Source: Filosporella fistucella
Lineage: Eukaryota; Ascomycota; Leotiomycetes; Helotiales
Length of the DNA: 64,000 bases
Direction: 5' to 3'
Assembly: GCA_030077755.1 (NCBI GenBank)
Contig: JAQJZZ010000012.1
Coordinates: 310,001-374,000, forward strand
The notes under the pieces were generated by a model. The model was not told where the DNA came from. It ran no database searches and worked only from the letters and a program-made list of their open reading frames with translations. Both the position numbers and the translations under genes were made by a program. Below are positions 52,662 through 64,000 of this stretch, one piece after another (positions within the stretch are counted from its first letter, which is position 1; each line of letters opens with the position of its first letter).

Positions 52662-54828
52662 TCACTGCTGAAAGCCCGAAGATGAAAACAGTAAAGAACT
52701 ATACCAATAGTCCGACGTCAAATTTGCCGACATATTGAATGGGTATTCCCCGTTTGCATCGCCGAAACCTCCCATTCGTATCTGAGAATTGCCCTCTAGA
52801 TTTGACATGAGTTGGCCAATCTCCAAGTGATTCTCTTGCGCAGGAGTCGTGTTGTACATTATCGGATCAGGTCGTGCTTGGTCTTCCAAGTCTGACGTGG
52901 GAGTTCGGAGATCAGTTATGGCTGAGAGCACATTTTGTAACCTGGGAGGGTTGTCCTGTGCTGAAATGGTGGCAGTATCAAACTCCACCGTTGCCTGGCT
53001 AAGAAGACTCCAGTACTTACCCGCAATCTGCCAGAATCGTGCCGAGGTCTTGAGGCATTCCAGCAGAGTGTAGAAGGAAGACATGTCGCTCATGCACTCA
53101 AAGTGGTTTCGCACCAGAATATAGCGGCAGGCGGTCCAGATCGCCCAGGAGAAGGGCCAGCCAATTCGGTCGTATAGATTCTTGTCCAATTTAGATACTA
53201 GTGCAGACAAACCTTTCAGGCTGTTCTCACAGCGCTGTTTGGAATCCAATATGCTTTCGTCGAATTGGCAATAGGAGCTTACTGCAGGGACATAAGCTAC
53301 TAAACTGTGCAGGTGAAGCACCAATGCATGGTAATAGATTTGTAGCATTGCCAACGTGGGCGATATATACCCCAGGGACACGCGCACATTTTCTTCAAGG
53401 TTGAGTGCTAGGCTTGGAGGAAGATTCTGGAACCACTGGGACAGTTCCTCGGAACAGGCAATAAACTTTTGTAACCAGTGAAAAGCCACAGACTCTTCAG
53501 CTATGAATGTACATTCTAGAAATATGGTGTGAATATTTCTCGAAATGTCCAGAAGCTCGAGCTGGTAGCTAAACATAGCAGCCGGGTTGGTGATTAATAG
53601 TTCTTGGTCTTGATTCGTTGATAACCTATCTTCCGCAAACACCAGACCCAGGGCTGATGATCCTCTCCACGTCTCATTTCTAGAAGGGAGAAAGTACTCT
53701 ATGTTCTCTGCACATATACTTGAGGGATGACCTGTAGTGATAATAATGTAAGAATCAAGCGCGTAGATGGCCCAGAAGAGGCGTCGGCGCTGCATCTCCT
53801 CCGTATTGCTCGGAAGCTTGCTGGTGCGGTCTTCTGCCGAAATCCTGAATACACGATTTCCAACGAGTCTCAGCTGCACTGAAAATTTTATAGCGATGGA
53901 TAGGGCGCCCCAGACCTGCGGTCCATTTGTCATGCCCGAGAGGTCTAGAATCAGGACAGTCAGGGCTTCTAGAGACTTGAGAGACGGTTCTTCCAGGATG
54001 TCAACAAATGTCCTTCTCTTGGTAAAGGTCCAGAAAGAGTCGCTTGACTTGCGATCGAGCCGAGGGTCATGAGAGTATGGAATACACGAGCCAAAAATGG
54101 CATAATATAACGGTGGTGGAGACCTGAGCAGAGCCATGTCGGAGAAGACGCGTTGAGTGTCAAGGAATGGGAGCCATGAATGTATGTGGCGAAAGTATAA
54201 AGAGGCTGCAGACAGTACTAGGTCTGCCGGAGGCTCTCTCTCAATAACCCGACTCGTTTTCTCAAGAGTCGCTAAAAGCGACTCTGGAGGTGATGGATTT
54301 CGTGGGATAGTATTCTGCAAGGCGGCACCAGATTGGTTCGATGAAGTTGTAGTTGAAAGCTCTGCAGAACTTCTTGGCTGGCCGCCTAGCCTCTGTACCT
54401 CGTTTTCTAAGCTTCCTAATAGATGGACGGTATTAGACAGAGATGGCTTAACTGGAGGAGAAGAATAGATCTCATAACATCCGAAACGTACTGATCTTTT
54501 CCTCAAGGAACTGGCGCTGGCCGGCAGGAAAGCCAGGTTTCCTTCTTCCAACGTACTTGCAGATAGCATCGACGTTCGCACAGCGCTGGCAAGAGGGCTG
54601 CTGACGACCACATTTTAATTTTCTCGACTTGCATCGCTCACAGCTGTGGAGCAGGAGGTGGAGGTTAGCCTAGGTACGTTGAAGGAATGCAATAGACTGG
54701 GGTAGACGCACGATATAGATTCCTTGGTATTTCGGTTCTCGGTGGTGGAGAAGAATGTTTTCGGGCTGGGAGAATGAGATTGACCCGCACCTAGCTCTGG
54801 CTCTCTTGGTGCAGCTAAGGCATGTCAT
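52662..54828 (-). CDS. Zn(II)2Cys6 transcription factor (Fungal_specific_trans domain)
   Basis: Exons 54828-54791, 54643-54492 and 54415-52662 join in frame to 647 aa. The zinc cluster reads CERCKSRKLKCGRQQPSC then CQRCANVDAIC, followed by RRKPGFPAGQ and a short coiled linker (IRSLENEVQRL). The middle homology region begins near residue 190 (LYFRHIHSWLPFLD) and contains MQRRRLFWAIYALDSYIIITTGHPSSI, the usual signature of this class. The small first exon (MTCLSCTKRARA) is the least certain part; the rest is solid. Placed between GH78 and GH79 genes, it is the natural candidate pathway regulator of the hydrolase/transporter cluster. Confidence 0.82.
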
Positions 54829-55685
54829 GTTTTTGTTAGCCATGTGACTCGACTAAAGAAGATGCAGGTGGATGAACTTGAGATGCAATCTCCTGAGAGA
54901 GCCGGGAGCTGGCATATGACATTGGTAGAGGCTTACATAAGGGCGTATAAGGACCTTCTGGACCCTGGTGTTCTCTCGGCATTGTACCTGTGCTTGACTC
55001 GTTGTTCCGAGCTCGCTTGCCCTAAACTGACTTAGGTAATCGGAAAGGTCCAACAGGTACTTACTAACTTGTACCTAGGTACCGGTACCTTGTGACTGGG
55101 CTCGGTGGATGTCATGCGACGAACACAATCCGAACATATCCAATTCTGGTGGTGCTGACGGACATGGTCGTCTTATGTTAAATATCAGGTCCTAGGTATC
55201 GGTAGTCCCCCCGCTTTTTGCCAACCCCGTACTCCGGCCGTACTCGTCTGCTCGTACCATCGATCCGCCGAAACTGTAAAACTGTGGGGAAGAGCCAAAC
55301 CTTGGCCTTGGGAGAGGAGAAGAGGAGAATGAAGCGAGACCTGACAGGTTATAGGTCATCATTGTTTAATTCTCTCATTTCGTGTACATGTACATGTACA
55401 TACCTGCATAAAGTACTTTAGTACCGTACCTTACTTCCCTTACCTAATACACATACCTTTTATTAATCGTCTATCAACCTTCCCTCATTATGACCACAAT
55501 ACTTGTACCGAATCGCCGAGTCGTAGTTGAGCTACTATCGTATTCATGCACCCTTTCTGGCCACCAGGTAACTAACTATATCACTTTCTCATCTATATAA
55601 TGCCATCCATAGGATCTCTTTAAACTTGGCTCTTGAAATAGCGGGCTTCTTGGAGCATTTGATTTGTTCTTCTTCCTCTGCAAAA
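54829..55685. other. Divergent intergenic region rich in GTAC palindromes
   Basis: Between the regulator (-) and the GH79 gene (+). Around 55050-55090 and 55380-55430 it is packed with GGTACC/GTAC steps, including a GTACAT run at 55383-55402. A 63-codon frame at 54844-55035 is unsupported. Confidence 0.5.
55383..55402 (+). repeat. GTACAT microsatellite
   Basis: Three copies of the self-complementary unit GTACAT in the GH79 promoter. Confidence 0.8.
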
Positions 55686-57707
55686 ATGCTCCGTCTATTT
55701 ACTTCTTTTTTTCTAGCCTTGAATCTTTTCAAGACTCATGTTGCTGCGACATCTGTGCATCAGCTCCCTCTCATCTGTCCCGCCAATGCAGCTCAGGTTG
55801 ACCCTACACCCGTAGGGGTCTCGTAAGTTCCTACCTAAATATAGACTAAATTTCGGCCATAGTATCTGGAATTGTATACTAATGACAGCCTGGTCAACAG
55901 ATTCGAGTTCTTCATGTGGCCCTCGTATATGACTACTAGGACTCCTTCAGCCCAATGCTTGAAGCAACTTGACAAGGTCTATGGACAAAAAACACCAATA
56001 CGTATTGGTGGAACGACTCAAGACAGAGCATCGTATGGTAAGTGATCTTGGAAAGAATTGCAGCTTCCCTCCTCTTTTCTTCTAGACTATCATACAGTTT
56101 CCTGGCGTGGTCTTGGCCACGCTGTGTCAATTATCCACTAAATCCATATTTAACTATTCAGACCCAAATTTAAAAGATGCTGTGAACTACCACGTTGACG
56201 GTCCGTTGGATCCTCCACTGAGTTTGACTTATGGTCCAAAGTTTTTCGATCTGATCAGTGAGTGTGATCCCTTATCCTCGCTATATACTGAGAACTGATC
56301 AAACGAAACAAGACCGTCTTGAAGTCCCGACAATCCTTGGTATGTCAAAGTCTCGAAGATAGCTCGTTTTCAACTATCTGATAATAGAGCTAGGCCTCAA
56401 TCGCGGTAGCAACAACAAATCCAACACCTTCGCTGCCCTCAGCATGGCCAAAGCAAAGATCCCTCGCCTCTTGACGGCCATTGAATTAGGAAATGAGCCA
56501 GATGGTAAGAAATCCGTAGTTCAAGATAATCCCAAGTCGCAATCCTGACCGGAATCAGTCTTTTCCTGGATCTGGAACTTGCGCCCAGAGCCCTGGACAG
56601 AAGTCGAAGAATCAGCGGAGCAAGCAGATTGGGCCCAAGATCTGATCAAGAATTGGAGGTCACCACTTCCCATCCTCTCAGCTGGAGTATACGCTCTTTC
56701 TTTCCAACTCAACGCAACATGGCCCACAACACGTTACTTGATAGATACAGCATTCAACTCGACCATCAAATCAGCAGTAAAATTCTACTGCAACCATCTA
56801 TACACCACCACACAGGGGCGACCGCTGTCATATGAAATGAACCACGCGGTAACAGTTCGTAGCCTAGATCCACAAAAAGATAGTGTTGCAGCAGCAGCAA
56901 GCGTAGGTAAACGTCACATTCTCGGTAAGAAACCCAAATTCTGAAGCAGACTCCTATTGACGCAAACGGTGTTGTAGGTGAAACCAATTTCCATACCGAT
57001 GAGCCGCCGCAGGATCGTACTTTTGGCAGTGCCCTTCAGACATTGGATAAATCTATGTGGGCCGTAGCGACTGGTGTCCAGCGATTATATTTCCACCAGG
57101 GGACCATCAATTCAGGTACCAACACCCAAATTATCTCTTACCCTGAAACACGCTTACATGTTCTTGTAAATAGCACCCTGGAACTGGTGGTCTGACGGCC
57201 TAGTCAAGGCTCCATTCTACGGCGGCTATTTCGCCGCCTTGGCCCTTGCAAATAGCGACCAGCTTGTCGCCATTGACTCCGGGCTCGATTCATATGCGCA
57301 GTATGCCGTCTATAGCCAAGGCAAGCCTATTAGGGCAGTGATGATCAATACCGATTATTATTCCGGAACTGGTGTGCGTAACAGTACAAATTTCACCTTA
57401 ACTGGACTTCGCGGCTCAAAATCCCTCAAGTCCCTTCGACTCACCGCGCCATCGAGCGAGTTTGTCTTTGAGATTGGCCAGAAACCAGGCTCTGGGATAA
57501 AGCTTGGTGGTATGTGCACCGTGTCTATATGTCTTTTGTGCTTATATGCAGAACACAAAGTTACTAATACGGTATCTTGCAGGCTCTTTCTTTTCCAACG
57601 ACGACTGTGCAATCCGTGGCAATCAGAAGCTTGAGACTTCTCAGCAGAAGGCGGGGGAAGTTACGGTTACCTTGAAGGCGTCGGAGGCTTTGATTGTATA
57701 CTTGTAA
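55686..57707 (+). CDS. Secreted GH79 beta-glucuronidase-like glycosidase
   Basis: Nine exons join in frame to 492 aa: 55686-55822, 55901-56037, 56162-56257, 56313-56339, 56388-56504, 56559-56924, 56978-57115, 57174-57509 and 57583-57707. A signal peptide (MLRLFTSFFLALNLFKTHVAA) starts the protein. GH79 landmarks follow: IRIGGTTQDRASY, LTYGPKFFDLI, LGLNRGSNNKSN, IELGNEPD with the acid/base Glu, and LGETNFHTDEPP with the nucleophile Glu. A C-terminal beta domain follows. Length equals that of fungal GH79 glucuronidases acting on arabinogalactan side chains. All splice sites are canonical; exon 4 is only 27 nt. It lies next to the GH78 gene and its putative regulator. Confidence 0.87.
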
Positions 57708-58811
57708 CGCTCGCAACGTGCGTCGCACACCCGTTCTAAGCTAGGCCACGGTTGTCTCGAGGGGAATCTCGATTGAAATTCCTATGTCCCAGGATAGACT
57801 CTTCTGATAGTTAATATCTATAATATTCACAGAACTCTATCATTCATGACAGCACTTGCCAGGACTTGAGTGGGATGATTCTGCAACCCGAGTCCAAATA
57901 TAGGGGGGTTTTTGCCTCTCGACTTGCAAGTCTTCAATACTTGCTGCGAAGCTACACCGTATGCAATGTTTAGCGGCCAAATGTTCAACTGAGCAGTACG
58001 GACAAAAGTCAGAGATATGAAACATGTGTATAGCGCCGTGTACATAAACAAGTAAGTGGTGCGGTTTCGTGAAGTAGTAGGTGAACAAATGCCCTACTGC
58101 AAAGTGAAGAGAAATAATGTAGAGAGTCATAATCCTATTATGGAAAACCCTTAAAAACAACAATGGAAGCGTGACTTAGGAGTTGCACGTGACACAATTC
58201 CAACATTAATACTGTTTGTCCAGTTAATGGTAATTGATATATAGGAAACTAAGACTACTTTCGGCCGTTGAAACATCTAATAACTGTATCATATGCTATA
58301 GCTGCTCCTAGGAATACTTGTCACAAGACATAAAATCCTCAAAAGTGCAGTGCCCAGGTGGGGGTGGCCAGCTTAGATAATGCCAAGCATCTAGAACCTT
58401 TTGATGCTCAACCCTATTTTTAAGCATCATGGATAAATTCTCCCCCCTTTGCAAATCCTCGCTTCTACCCCGCATTCTCGAAAGGGGAGACGAAGACCAG
58501 ACTTTTATGCTTACATGTATCCCCTCATCCCATCATCGGACTTTCGGGCGAAATCAGCAAGCGGTGACCCTGTACCTCATATAAAATAAGCACGAGAAGT
58601 ATTACTCCGTTCCGCGCTCGCAGAACAATAGCCACTTAAAATTATTTCTTACATTATCTGAATGACAAGCAAAAGAATCGAGAACAGGTGCTTGGTAATA
58701 AGCAGCAATCTGAGGCACCTCTAACTTACGTCATCTGGGTGCACACGTGATACGGTATGTCTTATACTTAGACATCAATTCTCAGAGGCGAGAACTTTAT
58801 ATATACAACCA
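57708..58811. other. Intergenic region
   Basis: 1.1 kb with CACGTG boxes near 58186 and 58744 and a TATA-like sequence (TTTATATATAC) about ten bases before 58812. Short minus-strand frames at 57827-58163 are unsupported. Confidence 0.5.
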
Positions 58812-60443
58812 ATGTTTCAATTGAGAATATCCAAATTAAATACAGCTATCAGGAACTCAAATCGCCTTATTCAAAAGCACTATTCGCAGCTATCACCAGC
58901 AAATTTTCAAAATCCGAGAGCATTCTCTGCCAAACACACAATGGCAACCGCAAGCAAGATCCATTTGACCATCAAAGATACAGGTGTCGTCAAGAACAAG
59001 GGTCAGACAACCGAGACAGCAGTGAAAACCTCACAGCTTCTGCAAGAGAATCATGATGTATTACACCCATGTTCGCCATCCAATGGACGCAAGATGACTA
59101 ACAAGTAACCAGAACCACCACATCTTCTTCAACCAAGACGGCTATCACAACCACATCGTGCATCATCTTCTCACTCTCTACGGCCTTGGTGCTCCTGCAT
59201 CCGTTATAGAAAAGCAATACAAAGCCAATGCCTCATACCAACGTCCTCCGGTAGCTGTCGAAGAACGAGTCATTCAAGATATGAGTAACCCAGAGCATTT
59301 CTCAAAGTACCTGGGTGATGAGAAATTTTATCATGATTTTTTGATCTTTTTCCAGAAAGAGATTGAGAAGAAGGGGTGGGAAAATGTATTGAATGAATTT
59401 GTGTTTGCAGGGACTGAGAGAGCGGATGATTTGTTGGGGAGACTTTATGCTGGTATTTTGCCTAGATCGCTCTTGAATCAATTTTAGGGTACTAATAGGT
59501 GATCACAGGTTTCTTACACCCAATTATCCATCTAGGTTTTGGTATCGAATTCAATCAACCAGCTATCATTGCCGAAGCTCTAGCTCAAGCGTGCGTGCAC
59601 GATACATGGACGACGCAGTATCTCCTTGCTGCTGAAAAAGCAGCCAAAGACTCGTCTTCCAAAAGCTCCAAGACAATGCTTGAAGTCATGGATGAAATCC
59701 GTGGTGATAAGAAATTATCTACTGCTGCAGATTGGAACGACGGAAACAAAATCCGAGATGGGATTCTCGTTCGCGCTAAAGAGGAAATGCTGAAATATGC
59801 CACCCAGTGTACCCTTCCCCTTTTCCCCTCACCCTCGTCAGGAATCAAAATCAAACTAACATACTCAGGGACCGTCACACCCGATAACCTCTCCCCAAAA
59901 ACCGCCGAAATGATAAACACGACCATCTACATGGCATCCACCTCTCAACACCCGCAAAAAGCCATAAAATTCGACTTCTATTTCATCCACTGCACCAATT
60001 CCTCCATCTTCTTCCCAGTATTCAACCAGCAATCCTGGTTATCAACCGAGAATAAAGTTAGATTACTGCAATGGAAAGGATATCTTGATTTAGTTATGTA
60101 TGCTTCCAGACGAGCACCAAAACTTATTTCAGAGGAAGTCGGCCATGTCGGCCAGATTGGGAAGAACGGAAATGTTGGAAATGGCGAGGAGGTCTGGGAA
60201 GGGTTGTTTGATAGGTTGTTTGAGGTTGATGATGATGGGCATTCTATTAAACTTGGTAGAGCGGTTAGGAATGGGAGTCTGGTCGCGGATACTGCGGATG
60301 GACCGTTGAAGGGTGAGATGTGGGAAAAGGTTGGGAAGATGGTGGTCCAGAGTGTGGAGGGGAAGGGTGAGAGATGGGTTAGGAGTGCGGGGTTTGAGGA
60401 GGCGTGGAAGGATGTTCCGGAGAGGGAGAAGGCTCAGCTGTAG
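58812..60443 (+). CDS. Questin-oxidase-like protein (DUF4243 family)
   Basis: Exons 58812-59057, 59113-59452, 59509-59808 and 59869-60443 join in frame to 486 aa. Family blocks are clear: NHHIFFN then HNHIVHHLLTLYGLGA, the Tyr-rich ANASYQRPP, GFLHPIIHLGFGIEFNQP, YATQWTVTP and a C-terminal FIHCTNSSIFFPVF. Relatives include questin oxidase and AflY/HypA-type Baeyer-Villiger-like ring-cleaving proteins of polyketide pathways. From 58812 the first 45 residues are basic and free of acidic residues (RISKLNTAIRNSNRLIQKHY), like a mitochondrial presequence; an alternative ATG at 58941 (MATASKIHLT) would remove it. No polyketide synthase lies within this window. Confidence 0.8.
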
Positions 60444-60655
60444 GTTGAGAGGGATTGTAGATGGAAGAGGCAAATTGTACTGAGTTTGCGGGGCCTGTTT
60501 AACTACCTTATTGTTTAATTGTTTCGCGGACACGGTATTCCAAATTGACACTTGTTTTTCAAATTAATGAATTTTAGCAGAGGAGAGTTTGTTCTACTTC
60601 TTAACTCACGATCATCCACTACTTCCTTTCCTGTGTCATGAGACCTAGATACCAC
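60444..60655. other. Short convergent intergenic region
   Basis: 3' flanks of the questin-oxidase-like gene and the hydrolase gene. Nothing seen. Confidence 0.5.
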
Positions 60656-61441
60656 TTATTTACAAAAGTCCCCCACAGCCTCATCAATAAATCCCGCCAC
60701 CACCTTTGGCAAACTCAACATAGGACTATGTCCACTCACCACCTCTCTATCAGTAATTCTCGCACCCTGCTCCCTCGCCATCCCCACCATATACCTCTGT
60801 GCTTCCACCGGAAACGCCTTATCCTCACTAGTCACCATAGCCCATACAGGTACATCTTTCCAACCCGTATACGCCCATTCCGCTCCCTCCTTATGCATCA
60901 GAGGTCTCGCAGCTTGTTGCACTAGTTCCTGGACCCAGAAATCTCCTTCTGAGACAGGAAGATCGTGATAGAAGAGCTCCCGGGTCGGAATAATGTTTGT
61001 TAGTTCCAGATATTCATTCCTGGAGTCGACTCTCCAGGTTGGTGGAGGCACACCGCCTAGTCCGTCGATGAAGCTGAGGCCAGCTGGACCAAACCCTGAT
61101 GCAAGTGTGATGAGACCTATAGCATAGGCTGTGTGTTCTTGAGGTGGAGGGAAATTCTCTTCTTTCGGTTTTGTGAGGTTTTTAAGGGCGGAAGCCCCAA
61201 CAGCTCCGCCGTAAGAGTGGACTATGAGGACAACGTCATGGCCTTGAGTTGTTTGACCTGTGATGGCGGAACGTACGGCGTTGATGTCATCTTGTAAGGT
61301 TATATCGGGGTTGGAGAGAGTAGAGGGGAGCGTGACTGCAATGCAAGTATATGTTGGAGAAAGGAGGGCGATGACTTTATCCCAGGTAGAGGGCTTGTGC
61401 CAGGCACCGGGAACGAAGACAAGAGATGGTTTAGAAGTCAT
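60656..61441 (-). CDS. Alpha/beta hydrolase (AB_hydrolase_6 type)
   Basis: Intronless frame of 261 aa from the ATG at 61441 (MTSKPSLVFVPGAWH); 15 further codons are open upstream but look like leader. The oxyanion-side VFVPGAWHKPSTW, the nucleophile elbow IVHSYGGAVG and the C-terminal catalytic His in SGHSPMLSLP make a complete triad pattern. The acid is probably the Asp/Glu near SEDKAF. Such soluble esterase-like proteins often act on small esters or lactones in secondary metabolism. It is the convergent neighbour of the questin-oxidase-like gene. Substrate unknown. Confidence 0.85.
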   Translation of the reverse strand: MTSKPSLVFVPGAWHKPSTWDKVIALLSPTYTCIAVTLPSTLSNPDITLQDDINAVRSAITGQTTQGHDVVLIVHSYGGAVGASALKNLTKPKEENFPPPQEHTAYAIGLITLASGFGPAGLSFIDGLGGVPPPTWRVDSRNEYLELTNIIPTRELFYHDLPVSEGDFWVQELVQQAARPLMHKEGAEWAYTGWKDVPVWAMVTSEDKAFPVEAQRYMVGMAREQGARITDREVVSGHSPMLSLPKVVAGFIDEAVGDFCK

Positions 61442-62575
61442 GGTGATTTGACAATTGAAAGAGTTGCTTTTACTGAACAGGGGCAAGCTACAAAGAGAAC
61501 AAAATTCTGGGTGAAAGTTCGCAGAACTTTAGTAAAGACCAAAGACAATTAGAATCGAGCAGGACCAAGTCAAATATATATAGCAAACACAAAGATCCCA
61601 GTAATAATCCGGATCGCAGATTGTTTCGCTTCAGGCTCCATCATTGGTCAGCTTAAGCTGCTCCGAGACCTTTTCGTGGAGTTTTCATGCTACCATTGCT
61701 TTTCAATAATGACGGCAGCCGCTGGGCGTAAACACAGCTCAAGCACCAGAGATGCTTTGCTTCTACAACCAAAGCTATTCAGCCCTGTGGCGCTCACGTG
61801 CCCAAGGGATTTTGCGGGTTGAAATTCCACTGAGAGGCTGGGCTTGGCGTCCCAAATAGGAAAATGAGATGGAGAGCTGCATGAAATGCGGCAGAACTGA
61901 GATTCAGAAATTCACGATACATCGAGGAAATGTTTCGAACACTTAATTGATGCTGATTCTCGCTTGGTTGACCGCTTGATCTGATGACACGTATTGGCTC
62001 GGAGGAGGAGTCGAAAAGAGGCCAGTTGTGCTATAGCGGAGGTCTAGGGGCAAGGTAATAGAAAAAGCACAACACAGGGTATCGTGACAATTGATCGGAA
62101 TCTTGTCTGCAAACTTGCATTATCTCTCGAAGCTGAGACGATTGTTACGATACACTATGTATATACTACAACTTCGGAAAATTAAGCACTAGAATAGTTG
62201 ACCGAATCAAATTCCGAACTCTTTATCAGGTACGAGAGGAGAGACAGGAGTAAGCTCGGGCTTCAGGAAGAGCGCTTCTGATACGATGCAATAGAGAAGA
62301 TACCGTCGAAGTAGACCGCATAGGTAGAGCACGTAGATGTAATATAATCAAAAAGTGGATGAAGGCGTTATCGTGATGGTGTTTGCGTATCAAAGGGTGA
62401 GGTAGGTACACAAGTACTTACGAGTTAGGCTAGGAATTCCGCTGTTCCGTCCCGGTTTTCTCAGCCTCGCCAAAACCCGATCTCCAAATTCTCATTCCCG
62501 AACCTCGCCCAAACTTTTTTATTCTTCCTCTCAACCATCCTTACCCACGACACAACAACGAGTCGTATCGTAACG
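61442..62575. other. Divergent intergenic region
   Basis: 1.1 kb between the hydrolase (-) and TIM22 (+). It has a CACGTG box near 61793 and TATATATA near 61575. No gene supported. Confidence 0.5.
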
Positions 62576-63369
62576 ATGAACGGTCCTATGGCGCATATGA
62601 ATGGAGGGGGAGGAGGCGATCTGAGTGCTGCAGATGCGCAAACCATGGCTGCTGTGAAAAGTGTACGTTTCTCTCTCCTATGTTATTGCGAGTTTGGAGG
62701 GGAGGGAATCTGTGGATTGGAGAGGGAAAGGGGATTGGATAAGGAGGGCATGGTTGTATGAGCACATCAAAGAGGATGGGAATGGCTTGGGGAATGATTG
62801 GGATGGCATGAAGACCAGGGAACGGAGAATGATTTCGGAGGCTGTCCGCATATTCAAGAGCTCTACTAACAGATCCCCTCAGATGCAAATGTTAATGGAA
62901 TCCTGTCCTGGCAAAACCGCTGTATCAGGCGTAATGGGATTCGCCCTCGGCGGAGCCTTCGGTCTCTTCATGGCATCTGTATTTCTCCCCTCCTTCTCAA
63001 CTGAATTCATCTAACAATCACTAGATGCAATATGACACTCCCCTCCACACCTCCGCCAACGCCGCCCACATCACCTCTCTCCCTCTCCGACAACAACTAA
63101 AGCAAGGTTTCAAGGACATGGGATCGCGCTCTTTTTCCTCAGCCAAGAATTTCGGCAAAGTTGGCGCTATTTTCGCAGGCACAGAATGCTGTATAGAGGG
63201 TTTCAGAGCAAAGAACGATTTGAAGAATGGGGTTATGGCTGGGTGTATTACGGGTGGTGTATTGGCGGCGCCGGCGGGTCCACAGGCTGCTGCGCTGGGG
63301 TGTGCAGGTTTTGCGGCGTTTAGTTTGGCTATTGATGCGTATATGAGGAGGCCGAGTGAGACGGATTAG
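62576..63369 (+). CDS. TIM22: Mitochondrial inner-membrane translocase subunit TIM22
   Basis: Exons 62576-62662, 62883-62978 and 63025-63369 join in frame to 175 aa. The core [30 protein letters not shown], then [33 protein letters not shown] and [17 protein letters not shown], is the Tim17/22/23 fold with four membrane segments and the conserved Cys pair region. The Gly-rich N-terminal arm ([15 protein letters not shown]) is normal. TIM22 forms the channel of the carrier translocase that inserts metabolite carriers into the mitochondrial inner membrane. The first intron is 220 nt, long for this window. Confidence 0.92.
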
Positions 63370-64000
63370 AGTGGGATGGGGGAGGGTGTAATGGATTTGG
63401 GAGAGAGTGTATTGTATATTTGGCATTGCGAGGCGTTTAGAGGGTGGGTTTGTATCATATATTCTAGATGGTACTAGGTCTGGAGTTGGATAATTGTTGT
63501 GTACTACCAATCTCAACTACAGATCAGGGAGAGAATAATGCTCTTCTTTCAACTACTACTCTTTGTATCAAACAAGAGCTTCCATTGAGAAGTAGTACAT
63601 CGGCTTCTGATTACTTCCTCACATTTTCCCAACAGATTACTTTCAAACCGTTATTCACCACCGTATTCACTTCCTGCCCAGACATAACATCAGACGAATG
63701 AACCAATACACTCTATTCCCCCCCCTCTTAGCGCCAAAAATTAGACGGACGGCGTCGATAAATACGCGTCTGACCTTAACCTGTACCACCAGCAGTATGA
63801 ATCAGAAAAATACCACGAATGGATGGTGGGACGAACGACACGTCGTGCTTGCGGTTTTACAACGGCGATATAGAAATGTAGGATACTAATTGTCATCCAC
63901 ATTCAAAGTTAACTCTGGTAAAGGGCAGGTGATAGTATTGTATTTCTAGGGTGAAAACTGAAATACAGTTTTGGAGATTTGAAGGGGACTAACTGTCGAC
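63370..64000. other. Intergenic region at window end
   Basis: 3' flank of TIM22. Short frames (63468-63701 and 63698-63889) show no features. Confidence 0.45.

Noticed and set aside
1..64000. tRNA, rRNA or CRISPR features
   Set aside because: No cloverleaf with GGTTCGA-type arms, no rRNA sequence and no regularly spaced direct repeats with unique spacers were found by eye; small RNAs could be missed.

Overview
The window comes from a filamentous ascomycete (Pezizomycotina). Genes carry short introns of about 45-125 nt with GTRNGT donors, CTAAC-type branch sites and YAG acceptors. The families are typical of these fungi: Zn(II)2Cys6 regulators, a DUF4048 protein, a questin-oxidase-like protein and plant-cell-wall hydrolases. 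A helotialean (Leotiomycetes) source seems likely from general gene style, but I cannot prove it from the sequence.

Layout. 0-11 kb: the 3' end of a Gtr1/RagA GTPase gene, a Zn-cluster regulator, an AIF-like FAD oxidoreductase, a DeoC-fold protein lacking its catalytic residues, a degenerate Ras-like gene and an alkaline ceramidase. 11.9-14.4 kb: two broken genes placed head to head, a GPI-protein fragment and an aspartyl-protease-like pseudogene with CAA-to-TAA type stops. 14.7-26.2 kb: a DUF4048 protein, a DNA-ligase-N-domain protein without a catalytic core, two orphans, a secreted Cys-rich protein and an alpha-carbonic-anhydrase pseudogene. 26.9-34.5 kb: an 805-aa orphan, a 1.9-kb array of diverged tandem repeats directly upstream of it, and a PhoD-type phosphatase.

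35.8-46.9 kb is the most unusual part. An MFS transporter gene with intact coding sequence is split by a 9.2-kb intron. Inside that intron lies a block whose genes are all on the minus strand: one complete ECM15/UPF0045 gene plus truncated pieces of an ML-domain protein, a C2H2 factor, an alpha/beta hydrolase, an HSP70-like protein, a patatin, a protein kinase and a membrane protein. The block is bounded at both ends by arrays of GCTCAGG/CCTGAGC repeats, with a 17-bp inverted match between the ends. I read it as a non-autonomous, gene-fragment-carrying insertion. Several of its pieces match effector-type domains used by fungal NLR (NOD-like) proteins.

47.2-57.7 kb resembles a catabolic cluster: an MFS sugar transporter, a GH78 alpha-L-rhamnosidase, a Zn-cluster regulator and a secreted GH79 glycosidase. 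Together these would take up and debranch rhamnose- and glucuronate-decorated plant polysaccharides. 58.8-63.4 kb carries a questin-oxidase-like protein, an alpha/beta hydrolase and the essential mitochondrial translocase subunit TIM22.

Exon boundaries were placed by eye from splice consensus and reading-frame continuity. Family names rest on motif recognition, not on database searches.
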